Shown here one piece after another: positions 22,755 to 34,900 of a DNA stretch of 64,000 bases. The notes under the pieces are model-generated. The model had not been told where the DNA came from. It did not search any database and saw only the letters and a list, made by a program, of their open reading frames with translations. The DNA comes from Polytrichum commune (lineage: Eukaryota > Streptophyta > Polytrichopsida > Polytrichales > Polytrichaceae). The stretch spans positions 48,880,758 through 48,944,757 of the forward strand of contig OX485805.1 of NCBI GenBank assembly GCA_950295325.1, written 5' to 3'. The stretch's first letter is position 1, and each line of letters opens with the position of its first letter. Position numbers and translations under genes: made by a program.

Positions 22755-23792
22755 AAAAATTGAGTTTACAGGGTGCATTCATTGCTAGAACTAAGTATTG
22801 TGTGCATGCACAACTTTGAAAGTAATACCCCCTAATATACATGATTTCCCCCCTAAAATAATGATATATGTACAATATGCAGCTAGGAATTTCCCTTGAA
22901 CACAAACACAAGTGAGAAATAAAAAAAATCATATAGACCCCAATCATATGTATATGTTAAAAAGATAATGTAGAAAATATGGCTAAAATACTCTTAGCAA
23001 GAGATATTTATTTATTAATGATGAAATCACTGAACACTCGTTCATCCATTGGATGCAACTCATACAAATTTGTTTCTAAATTATAAGTTATCATAGCCAA
23101 ATGCAATGATGGTCTCTAACTCTACCTTTGAATGACCTATCAAATTATAGGTGCATATTCACCCATTCTTGTTTTGATACTAGCATAATCATATTTCCAT
23201 ATTGGAAGGCCAGTCCCAGAGGTCAATTGGTTATCGATACTCAATCCACCTACGGCCAATTTTGCAACACATCCTATTCACGCTTCCCAATACCAAGTCT
23301 AAGCTTGACATGTTTTAGCTTACTTGCTTTTTTAGCCCTCTTTTCTTCACTCGTTCAACTACTGCTTAACAATCACATCTCAATCTCAATAAGTACTCAT
23401 TATCCCTAGCTCTAGATAGTCAAACTTTGGGTTTGACATACAACATACCACACTTAATCTAGTGAACCTACCCTTGGACAATGTGGGATTACCATTCAAC
23501 TCACATGTTGGGTGAAATATTCATTTGGACTTCTTGGAGATTACCACTTCATTATAATTGGCTATGGGCCTAAAGGTAGAAATACAACGGGGAATATATG
23601 AATACTACACCTAGTACATTTACAAAGCTACAATAATTAATAACACTACCTTATGTATGTTTTGTAACCTTTAGGCACAATTAATATCCCTTTTGTGCAC
23701 CTACGTGGGTCCATATGGGCCATATTGAGTGCACCCCCCATGAGTTCATGGCAATGTTCTCTAAAAGTTATGAGAGGTTACCGTCCTCGGGA
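22755..23792. other. Gene-free AT-rich stretch
   Basis: No supported gene. The frame at 23128-23409 lacks any family feature. Confidence 0.5.
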
Positions 23793-24555
23793 GGTGCACG
23801 TTTCATAACATGTATGAGTACACGTGAGTGCAAAAAAGGGGTTTTCATTTGAACTTTTCCATACTATGTATACATGTTCTACACAAAGTATTTTTTGTAG
23901 TGATCTACATGGATGGAGGACCTCTAGAAAATAGACAACATTCGTACTTGTATGGTAGGGTCACTAGACTTTATGAAAATAGTATTTAGAAATTAGCAAA
24001 AAAAATCAGCTTCAATTAAAGTTTGGTTTGTTGGGAAGGTTTATAAGATGTTTAGACAATTTGGTGATTGTTGGGTGGAGTATAGGGGTCCAATTGACTT
24101 GTTGGATTGTCCATCAAACATGGAGATTGGTTTATGTTGATATAAAAAAAGAACCAACAATAAGTGGACTTATGATCTTACGGATCATTTGATGATAAAT
24201 TTAGATAGAATAATTGCATTAGCTTCTATAACTATGTTGTAGACTTAGATGCTTATGAGTTATAGCTGGGGATGAAATAGTCTTCAACGACTTAATTAAT
24301 TAATGCTAGGGTTTTACATTATACATATGATAGGGGTTCATTATTACTCAAAAATATATTTGTGTACTTATGTTAATGACTGTATATGAATGTATTTTTC
24401 TAGACATATACACATTGTCACTAGGATTTTTGTTATTGAGATTGTGTGTGTATCGCTTGATTTTACAAATTAAAAACTTTTATATAGGATGTTTTCAAAG
24501 TATATTGCGAACGCACATGGTTCTTGGTTTTTAATGAAAGGTGCACCCTCCCCCA
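23793..24555. mobile_element. Possible TIR element with GGGAGGTGCAC ends
   Basis: The left end GGGAGGTGCACGTTTCAT resembles the reverse complement of the right end, GGGAGGGTGCACCTTTCAT, with weaker similarity further in. The end sequence resembles that of MITE C (GGGGAGTGCACTT). No target duplication was found, so this is a tentative call. Confidence 0.35.
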
Positions 24556-25363
24556 GATATAATCCCATAAAGAATGAATCCTTAGATATCACAACAAGCA
24601 TATATGTTGTGGGCAATAGTCATGCATTCATAAATCTACCATAGTTTGGAAGATTGTAAATTTCTCGCACCTACACATAATGATTGCTTAGGATCCATAT
24701 GCTAGTAGTGTATGGGTACCAATGTCACTTGACCAATCAAAACCCTCCGTATATGATTTGCCTTGTTGAATTGAATGAGTTCTTGTTGGGTCCAAACAAG
24801 GTGAAGTGAACCATACTTGATCCTTGTTATGCTTGATTGGAAAGTGACCTAGAAGGGTTCAACCACGATAAGGTCTACCAAAATTGTGTCATGCATCACC
24901 CTTTTTTCATTGTCATTGACACATCTTTGAGAATGTCTCCTGCTTTTATTTTGAACTTTCCATAGGTTCACAATCAAGACATAACACCAAAATAGTCCTC
25001 TCATTTGAATAGTAGCTGGTAGTTCTATTCGCTATTATTGCCTCAACCATGCGTCCTTATGAAATGTAAGGACTACTTCTTATTTCGTCCTTGGTGGTAC
25101 ACCTCATCATGGATGGACCCAAAAGTGCATGAAGATAACACTTTGAGGTCGAATTTTGTCTCACCAGAAGATAGAAGTCCTTCCAATCAATAATGACCAA
25201 ATAAAATCTGAGAAAAACATAATGCTATATTTGAGTACTTGAAAACACAATAGAGAGCACCATGAACAATAATATGATTTAAACAACAATTTGCTACTGC
25301 TTTTAGGTGTTTGACGATAATAACTATGGTTTTAGGATATTGAGGCCTTGAGACTCTATGAAT
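24556..25363. other. Gene-free stretch
   Basis: No coding or RNA gene supported. It borders a member of the AACCGGTT dispersed family. Confidence 0.5.
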
Positions 25364-25552
25364 GGGGAGATCCAACCGCTACTTATAAAATAATGAATGG
25401 AGTTTGAGAGATGTCTGGTTCAAGTTCAAGACTTTAAACAAATCATTTATTATTATTTTAGATATCTATAAAATATACCTTAAATCATTAACGAAACCCC
25501 GAAAGACATCAACATATAGTCGGTTGGACTCATAAAACACTTGAATCTTGAC
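25364..25552 (-). repeat. AACCGGTT dispersed family, member 2
   Basis: Reverse-orientation copy with GGGAGATCCAACCGCT, GTTTGAGAGATG, GGTTCAAGTTCAAGACTT and TCGGTTGGACT blocks, matching the 41-kb copy in order. Confidence 0.65.
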
Positions 25553-26166
25553 AAATTTTTCCCCAAATCTCTTCAAACTCCCGGGTCTTGCTGAAACACT
25601 TCAGACTTGTAAAAGACCTCACGAGGACTTCCTTCCTTCTTTAAGGTATGTGGGTGATATTCAATTATTTGTCTTAATGGGACACCTATATTAAATTGGT
25701 GTGTGGTTCCCTGAACACTGAAGATCATCGAACAAACACTGTAAAGCAACGTGGTTAGAAGAGATTGAACTATGCCTTCAATTTTTATGAACTATTTCAC
25801 ACTCAAATATTGAACACAATCGGGAGGACCTATGACACTCCTATTTAAGTGAATCTGGACATATTCAAAAATCTGAACTTTTGGGTTGCCTCAATCCTAT
25901 AGGCGGATCCATCGATACACTTTCAATATACATAGATTTTATGCAAGTTATGTGAATTTTCACTGAAAATTTGAATGTTATGATAACAAACTATGATGGG
26001 ATATATCAAATGTCTTCATTTTGATGCTAACTCTACATAATTGAATGATATGTAATGAAATCATAATCAACACAGCTGATATAATATTACCATAATGAAC
26101 TCTGCAATTCTATAGTAGGATCCTACTGTATATTAACTCTATTTGAGGATCCTATGATAGAAGTCA
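25553..26166. other. Gene-free stretch before the 170-bp satellite
   Basis: AT-rich sequence without supported features. Confidence 0.45.
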
Positions 26167-26837
26167 ACCATGATGTTATAATTATGGACTTGGGCTTGAT
26201 CCAATTAATATGCTTGAATATCAGTCATTATATTCAGTGAAGGGATCAACAAACATGCACTTCCGATACACCATAACCAAGTGAGACGAGGTCTGATTTT
26301 CAATATGATTTTCACTAATGCTTCATCAAAGGTTTTGGACCATGATGTTATAAGTATGGACGTGGACTTGATCCAATTTCGCTTGAATACCAGTCATTAT
26401 ATTCAGTGAAGGGATCAACAGACATGCACTTCCGATACACCATAACCAAGTGAAACGAGGTCTGATTTTCAATATGATTTTCACTAATGCTTCATCAAAG
26501 GTTTTGGACCATGATGTTATAATTACGGACGTGGACTTGATCCGGTTTCGCTTGAATATCAGTCATTATATTCAGTGAAGGGATCAACAGACATGCACTT
26601 CCGATCATACACCATAACCAAGCGAGACGAGGTCTGATTTTCAATATGATTTTCACTAATGCTTCATCAAAGGTTTTGGACCATGATGTTATAATTACGG
26701 GCGTGGACTTGATCCAGTTTCGCTTGAATATCAGTCATTATATCCAGTGAAGGGATCAACAGACATGCACTTCCGATACACCATAACCAAGTGAGGACGA
26801 GGTCTGATTTTCACTAATGCTTCATCAAGGGGTTTTG
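26167..26837 (+). repeat. Four tandem copies of a 170-bp unit
   Basis: Units start at 26167, 26339, 26508 and 26680, each with ACCATGATGTTATAA. All contain CAGTCATTAT, CAGTGAAGGGATCAAC, CATGCACTTCCGAT and CACTAATGCTTCATCAA. Spacings are 172, 169 and 172 bp. The last unit lacks about ten bases near its end. Units differ by a few substitutions and a 4-bp insertion in the third. The unit length is in the nucleosome range and resembles plant satellites, but only four copies are present. Confidence 0.92.
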
Positions 26838-27000
26838 CATAACCCTAACGGAGTCTTATTATTACTGAAACTCCGGAATGTGTGGAAGAATGCGTGTGGA
26901 CTTCCTTCCTTACGTCTGAAAGGGAGGGGACAAGTTGGCCTTTCACAAAATTTAGACATGTGCCAGAAAGCCAAATAACTTTAATTCATTAAAGGATCAG

Positions 27001-27440
27001 TCAACGGAGTGGGGAAGCATATCGCGACACGTGTACTCTTGCACCCGCGAGAATGATGACGTCAGCGTGCTGCCCGAGCCGCTTAGCGTCATGCGGCGTC
27101 CGCCCACTCCGCTTTGGTGGCCCCGCCGCGTCTCCCACTAAAAGTAAGTGATTCTCGCGGGATTGCCGGTGCTGCGGCGTTGGCGCCACTGGAGTGGAAG
27201 CTTTTGGTTCTTGAACTTGCAGTGGATGGAGTGATTGTATCTGTTTGCATGTGCGATAAATTTAAGAGAGGATCTTCCGAACCTTGGGAGGCTTCTTCCG
27301 CTGCTTGTGGTGACATGGGTGTGAATGAAGAGCTTGATGAGATCCTCACGCTACCGGGGGCCGCAAATAAAGCTGGACACATGGTAACCATGGTGAGACA
27401 CAGACAGACGTCGTCCCTCCCTTACACCCGGCCCTAGAGC
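27001..27440. promoter_or_regulatory. GC-rich block with G-box and TGACGTCA, distal promoter candidate
   Basis: A block much richer in GC than its surroundings lies about 1.2-1.6 kb upstream of the transporter start codon. It contains CACGTG (27028-27033) and, 23 bp further, the palindrome TGACGTCA (27057-27064); both are classic plant bZIP sites. Open frames overlap on both strands, as expected of GC-rich DNA, and none shows a family motif. It may be a distal promoter or a long transcribed leader. A small unrecognised gene cannot be excluded. Confidence 0.4.
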
Positions 27441-28611
27441 TGCATTACACTTTACATCATCCACATCTAAGCCAAGCATATTGATTCCATAGTCTTCTGT
27501 TTTGTCTCGACGCCTGAATCAGGCTGCTCTTTGTTGGCGAGTGTTCCGGCGCAGGTGGCCGGCCAGCCGGCTGGCTGTTTGGCTGCATGCGTAAGTCGAG
27601 GTGGCGTGAATGTATGAACAGCACGTTTGTGGGTACTATTGACATGTGAAGAAGTTTCCGTCACAGTTGCTGATGGGGAGTGGGGAAGGGGGAGGGAACA
27701 GTTTGCATGAGTTCCTGGATCGTCGTAATAGAATTATCCGTCATTCTTTCCTTGCGCTTCTGAAGCTTCGTATTACACTTTCCTAAACTCGCCATATTGT
27801 ATCCTATTTGCAAATTGGAATCACCTGGTCTGGTCCGTGCGGTGACATTCCTATAAGCACTAAAGTTCATAATTCTCTTTTAGACGTAGCTGCCGACGTT
27901 TCAGTAGTTGTTCAGTTGGTTATGATCTTTTCGCCTGCCGTTGTGATGAGTCACTTGAGCGTCCCTAGTAGTAGTAGCCTCTCTATCTCACTATAATGTA
28001 TCCTAGTAGGAAAAATTTACTGCGGGTGCATAGTGGAGAGTCGAGAGATCTTTTGCAATAAACGTGAACTCTTTGGAAGGTTTAGCAGTTGTGCAGTGGG
28101 GTCCTCTTTGGCTCGTGTGAAGCTGTCTGGGCATCTTCTTGAACTGTTGCAGAAATGAGCGGAAGAGAGCCTTCTTTATAAGGTCGGATGCTCCATAGCT
28201 TCATACGAGGTGTTTCCTGCTGCAAGTCTTGCTTCGTCTGCGATTCATTGCAAGGTCCTTCAATTGCCAGCTTGCAGCTTGTTACATTTCTTTAAATTTG
28301 CAAGAAAGACACTGCAGTTGGGCTGTCTGTCTATCTTCTTCACTCTCCGGCGCTGCAGGAAGGTTGAGGAAGGTTAACAGGAGAGTCAAACTTCCACAAG
28401 AAATTCTCATTATATGTCCTGGAACGTATAATTCTAGAAGATGCTGATGATGTTGTGAAACTGCGGGATTGGCTGTGGACATGTTGGGACATGTTGGAAA
28501 GACAGTTGACAACGTTGTTCACAGCGTCTACACCATTTCATATACACTGACATCTTCCGTCAGAAGAAGCTATCAATTAAGCTGGTAGAATTTATAGGAT
28601 TAAGACCGTAG
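27441..28611. other. 5' flank of the PDR/ABCG gene
   Basis: No coding gene supported. A TTTATAAG stretch near 28175 could be a TATA-like core about 435 bp before the start codon. An alternative is a longer leader with introns reaching back to the GC-rich block. Neither can be decided from sequence alone. Confidence 0.35.
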
Positions 28612-31600
28612 ATGGCTGAAGCTACCGTCCCCCAAGGGGACATTTGGTTTGAGAGGAAGCATGGAGGGTCAAGAAACTGGTCTGATACTGGAAGTGGAAG
28701 AGTGCCATTCCGCAGCTCTAGTAATGATAGGGGCGAGCTTGATGACCAGGAGGAATTGAAATGGGCTGCGCTGGAGAAGCTTCCTACTTACAGCCGTCTG
28801 CGTACTGCATACATTGATCAGAACCTTGAAGGTCCAGGGGGACTAGGACGAGCTGCTGGAGATGGACCCGTGGATGTAAGGAATCTGGGTAAAGGCCAAC
28901 GGGCAAGCCTTGTGGAAAAGGCACTGGCGACCAGTGAGCAGGATAACGAGCGATTTCTTTCCAAAGTTAAAGAACGTGTTCAGCGGTTCGTCACTGCCGT
29001 TTCCAATTTCAATTACTTTTGGAAACTCAGCATGGTTGTTTTGACAAAATAACAATCATCACAATCTGCAGTGAGGAGGATCGGCCTGCTCGGAGGAAGT
29101 CCTCCTAACAATAAACATATAAAAGTTTATATACATATATGATGTTTACATTGTCCGAATTTCTGAAATGCAAATTGCTGGATGGAATCGTAGATTTTTG
29201 TGCAAACTGAATTGGGTGTACATCATTGTACCTCTGAACGTCAAAACCCATCTTCCTTCTTTTGCAATGAGGTGATAGATTGAAGTGCAATTTCTGTTTG
29301 CAGAGTTGGCATACAACTGCCCACTGTTGAGGTGCGCTTCGAAAATTTGTCTATCGATGCCGACGTCTATGTGGGAAGTCGAGCGCTGCCCACTCTGCTC
29401 AACTTTGTGCGAAACACTGTGGAGGTATTTTTAATGTGCTTTTGGGTTTAACATCGAATTTTAGTTACAATGGCACTAGATTTTAGTTTCTAAGAGGTGT
29501 TAAGATTTGTGGGTGATTTCCTTGGAGCGTTGGAAGTTTAAACCTGAAACCGCTCGATGCTGGCAGGGATTGCTTTCTTCATGCAGACTTTTACCAGCAA
29601 ATAAGCGGGACTTTCCTATTTTGCACGAAGTTAGTGGAGTCATCCGACCTGGAAGGTAAGATATTCACACTTGCAATATGTGCAATCTGCCTATTGGGTT
29701 GAAAGAAATTTTTTAAAAGTAAAAAAACGAAACATTAGATATTTGATGCTTGGTCACATTGTGTTGCTTGTGACATACTTATGTTTGGATTAAGCGACGG
29801 CATTGAGATTTGAGTTGGGGGTTTTGAGCTGCGTATTGCGATTTGATTTGGACGGATTAAACCAAGTCGTGCCTCAAGTGTGTTAGAAGCCCATCATAAA
29901 ATTCTCTTCACTTTGACATCCTGAGGTTTTCTGTGTTCAGGATGACTTTACTGCTAGGGCCTCCGGGTGCTGGCAAGACTACATTACTTCTAGCGTTGGC
30001 TGGGAAGCTTGACAAATCCCTGAGGGTCAGTTTCTTGTTCATTCTTAGACGTATGTTTGGAGTTTGTGACGTGTATATATGACGTGAAGATAAACGAAGC
30101 TCCAATCATTCTATAAGAAATATGAAAGACGTGAGAAGCTTTAATTTTTTTTCCACAACTGATTGATTCCCATTACGTGTCCTCTGCCTCAAAATTATAT
30201 TTATACATTTTTCATTTATTTTCAATTGTGTAGAGATTGTGCAATCTTTGATGGGAACTTGCAGGTTGTCGGTCGCATATATTCGATTGCTGGAAATATG
30301 CTTATGAGAACTGATTTTCGAACTTTTGTCGTCCTGCAGTCATCTGGAAATGTTACCTACAACGGTCACAATCTGCATGAATTTGTCGCTCAAAGAACAA
30401 GCTCGTACATCAGTCAATCTGACAACCACATTGGGGAGCTTACGGTTCGAGAAACGTTGGACTTTGCAGCACGATGTCAGGGTGTTGGTTACAAATACGG
30501 TGAGTATCTTCATGCCGATGTCATGCGACTGGTTTAGGACTGTACCTGGATTAATGCATTTGTCATATACATGGATGCATGTATGTCGCTCCTTTTGTGT
30601 CTCGGAAGTCTTAACTTATGGGCTCACAGATTAAACGGACTTTCTTCGTGAGCCTCCTGGATCGTCATAGGGGTGTAATTTTTCAGCCTATTTGCTATTT
30701 TTCAGCTTGAAGTGTGGATAGAAATTTTGATCGTTGTTGATGATTTCTGAAAGTTACCAATGTCGTGCTTATATGCCGAGTGCTTCAGACATGCTGCTGG
30801 AACTTGCCCGGAGAGAAAAGGAGCACAACATCCGTCCAGATCCAGCCATTGATGCATACATGAAGGTATAAGAAACATAACTACATTCAAATTTTTGGAA
30901 TATCAATAACCAAATATACATTTAAGTAGAGAAGTATATGGAAAAACTGATAAGTGCTGTTTATTCTCTGGTATGCAGGCAAGCGCTGTTGAAGGGAAAA
31001 GACACAGCTTGGCAACAGATTATATAATGAAGATTTTGGGCCTAGATATATGTGCCGACACTGTTGTAGGAAATGATATGCTTCGTGGGATATCTGGAGG
31101 ACAAAGAAAGCGTGTGACTACAGGTTAAACACTCAAACACACGATTGCCCTAATCCTGTACATTAGGAGTTTGGCAAAAGGCTTCCTTCCATCGGCTTAT
31201 GCAAGCACAACAAAAGATCCGTTCAACGGTCATTGTCTTTCCTATAGCGCAGCCAAAGTAGTATCATATATTAAGTGACGAGTCTGTGCAGGATTTGTCT
31301 AAGTCAAAAATGTGTTTCACTGTGTTTCATTGTTCAGGGGAGATGATTGTTGGACCGAAGAAAACGCTATTCATGGATGAAATTTCTACTGGTCTGGACA
31401 GTTCTACTACATATCAAATTGTGAAATGTACTCGCAATTTTGTGCATTTGATGGATGGTACTGTGCTGATGGCCCTCCTTCAGCCCGCCCCAGAGACTTT
31501 TGAGCTCTTTGACGATATTATACTCATTGCTGAAGGTCACATTGCTTATCTGGGACCCAAGGAAAATATTCTGGAATTTTTTGAAACGCTGGGTTTCAGA

Positions 31601-31931
31601 CTGCCGCCCAGGAAAGGCATTGCAGACTTTCTTCAAGAGGTGAGATGAATTTTTTTGCGCTAAACGGCACAGCATATTGTACGTGTGTTACATATCCTAG
31701 TAAAATTGGCAGCAAGTTGAAGATGTATTGGTGGCAATGGGGTGAGTAAATGAGGTTTTGCATGCTGAGAGATTTCGCCAGCAAAATCTTGTGCTTCATT
31801 ACCAACTTTTCTCCAGTGTAACTATCCTTGGTCCTTTGGCAGTGACTACTCTATTCTTCTTGAAACTAGTTATTTCAACAAAATTCTGTCCATTCTCAAC
31901 AGTTTAAGTTCCTACTTGTAAGTGGACCTCA

Positions 31932-31962
<31 letters not shown>

Positions 31963-34900
31963 CTTTGTACGGTCTTAACGCGTATTTGCTCTGCAGGTGA
32001 CATCTAAAAAGGATCAAGAACAGTACTGGTATGATGAGAGGAGGCCATATCGATATGTGCCAGTGGCCACCATAGCAAGTGCTTTCAAGGATTTCAGCGT
32101 GGGCAGACAGTTAGAGGAGAATCTCTCCACGCCCTTTGATAAAGCAAAAAGCCACCCTGCAGCTCTGGTTAAGACTAAATATGCTTTGGGAAAATGGGAT
32201 CTTTTCAAAGCATGCGTAGAGAGGGAGATATTGCTCATCAAGCGCAACAGATTTCTGTACATATTTCGGACGGCACAGGTGAGTGTGTTGATTATTTTTC
32301 ACTATGTGTAGCTCTTGTGCTTATACATAGTACATGAGCCAGCTGCCGATGTATGTATGCATTTGGTGATTTTCGTTGCAGAGAGCGCGACCGCTACAAG
32401 ATTAAGTGAAGCATGAAATCAAACTTACTTCCGTTTACGACTCTGTAGGTGGGTTTTATGGCAATCATTACCTCGACATTATTTTTTCGGACACGTTTAC
32501 ATCCACGAAATGAAACATACGGCTCGCTGTACTTGAGTTCGCTGTTTTTCGCATTGGTTCATATGATGTTCAACGGGTTTTCGGAGATGTCAATCACAGT
32601 GTCTCGGCTTCCTGTCCTTTACAAGCAACGTGATAATCTTTTCTACCCTGGTTGGGCGTTCTCCTTTCCGAGCTGGATATTACGCCTTCCATACTCATTG
32701 GCTGAATCTCTAATATGGAGTGGCATCGTCTATTATATCATAGGGCTATCTCCAGAACCTGGAAGGTGATTGAAATCGGCCACTTTGTTGAAATTTGGTA
32801 GAATTTTCTGTTTGACTGTTGTTCGTTTGATGGATAATCTTAGTGTTCAATGCCCTAGCAAGCTTCCTTATCTTTGGTTTAAGGATGTTTCAGCTTTATT
32901 CATGCGTTAGAAACTTGATTGTGGAAATTCTTTGGCTTGAAACTGATGGAATATTTGTTTACAGGTTTTTCCGTTACATGCTGCTTCTCTTTCTCATGCA
33001 TCAAATGGCAATTGGCCTGTTCCGGTTAATAGGTGCCCTTGGGAGAACAATGGTTATTGCAAATACTTTTGGCTCGTTTGCCCTATTGGTCGCTTTTGTT
33101 CTGGGAGGTTTCATTCTTGCAAAACGTAAGGCATCAAACACTCCGAGAATTGATTGCAAAATGTTTGATTCAATGTGGATTACAGCTTTCACCGGCTATC
33201 TTCTTTAAAAAATAATTAGTAGTTTACAGCGTAGATTTTGTTCCGATCTCATTTATACAACTCTTTCGAAAATGCACCCGAATCAAATTTTGTTCCTTTC
33301 TGCCTTCTCATTCACTCCTATCGCTGAGTTAAAATGATTGATCTGACATTTGATTCTGGTTATCCTCTCAGAGAGCATTCATCCGTGGTGGATATGGGGC
33401 TACTGGCTATCCCCTCTTTCATATGCACAGAATGCCATAGCAGTTAACGAGTTTCTTGCACCTCGATGGAAAAAGGTCAGTGATCTTATTTTACTTTTCT
33501 TCTGTAGGTTGTATTGTATTTATCTAATTGCCTCTACCAAAACCATTTGCACTCCATTGCCAATACCCAACATTTGAAGACGACATTGTTCTCCGACGTT
33601 TTCTCACTGTATTTTTTGATGATTTTTATGGATTTTACCATAATGAAAGACAGCATCTGACTGAACATATTGCTTTTTGTTCGTTGGAGCTGCAGCTAAG
33701 TCCAACTACAGGGCAGCCATTGTATCTGAGCATACTGCAATCGAGGGGTATATTCACGAGGGGGTACTGGTTTTGGCTTGGTGCTGGTGTTCTTCTCGGT
33801 TACGTCATTCTTTTCAACGTTTTGGCGACCTTTGCTCTTCAGTACTTAAAGCGTAAGTGCAAAATTTCTCAAGCAGTGGCTGCTTTTGGCACAAAGTCTT
33901 CCCAACCTCCAACGTGTTTCCATGCATATGACTCTTTGAGTTTCAAAGGTTTGATTAGATTCGGTCGACTGAGGGGGTTTGTGTCGGGTTGAAACAGCGA
34001 TAGGCAAACCTCAAGCAAATGTACCAGAGGAAGTTCTAAGAGAAAAGCTGGAGGGTCGAGCAGAGGCTTCGAAACGAAGTAAAAGTCGAACAGAAAATGG
34101 ATTATCACAGTCGAATGGCCATCGAGCAGGTACTCGCTGTCGTGTGATATTTGAGTGTCGCTGTCATCATGTTTTCAGATGAGAACCACATATGTGTTGA
34201 AGTCTTTGTCAAACTGGAACTGAATTTATATTTTAGTTGCGTGCTTTGTTGAGGTTGAAACGAAATTGAACTAATTCCTGTAACTTTTGTAACCTTACTG
34301 TAATTCTAAAAAATGCTGCTCAAATCCTCGGTCCTTCCTTTAATAAAGCAATGAAGGAATGATATAAATCAACATATCTTATAAATTTTATTGCGAATCT
34401 AGATGGTTTGTATAGTGGAGCGACTTATAGATTTATGATGTAGCAAGTTGCGTTTGGTACTATATGAATTAATTGTAATCTTAGAAACATTTATTTGGGA
34501 AATGAATAATATAAACCTTGTGATTGCAGATGAGGTGGAGATGGAGGTTATGTCCGCTGGACAACACAATGGGCTCCCAGAAACAAGTGTTGACATCGGC
34601 ACCTTGAACAGAGATAAGGCGGAGAAAGGAATGATTTTGCCTTTTGAGCCTCTGGCTTTGACCTTTCACAACGTCAACTATTATGTTGATATGCCCTCTG
34701 TAAGTCCATAGCATATTCTGAATTTCTAATGGATGTCGCAATATGTAATACGAGAAATTTTTTGTGGATAATTGAGTGGCACTTGGCACTTGATATCATG
34801 TGTGCCGCAAAAATTTTCTGTTTTCGCTACTCAAATTTAGAGATTTATTCGGTACATCTCAATAGTAGGATAGGTTAATGCATGATCGATTTACAAATAT

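Noticed and set aside
26167-26837. Regular repeats that could suggest a CRISPR array
   Set aside because: The units are contiguous 170-bp tandem copies without spacers, and the genome is a plant's.
27089-27437. Overlapping frames of about 100 codons on both strands
   Set aside because: Long frames on both strands at once are expected in GC-rich DNA. No family feature was seen, so it is treated as a regulatory or leader block, though a small gene is not excluded.
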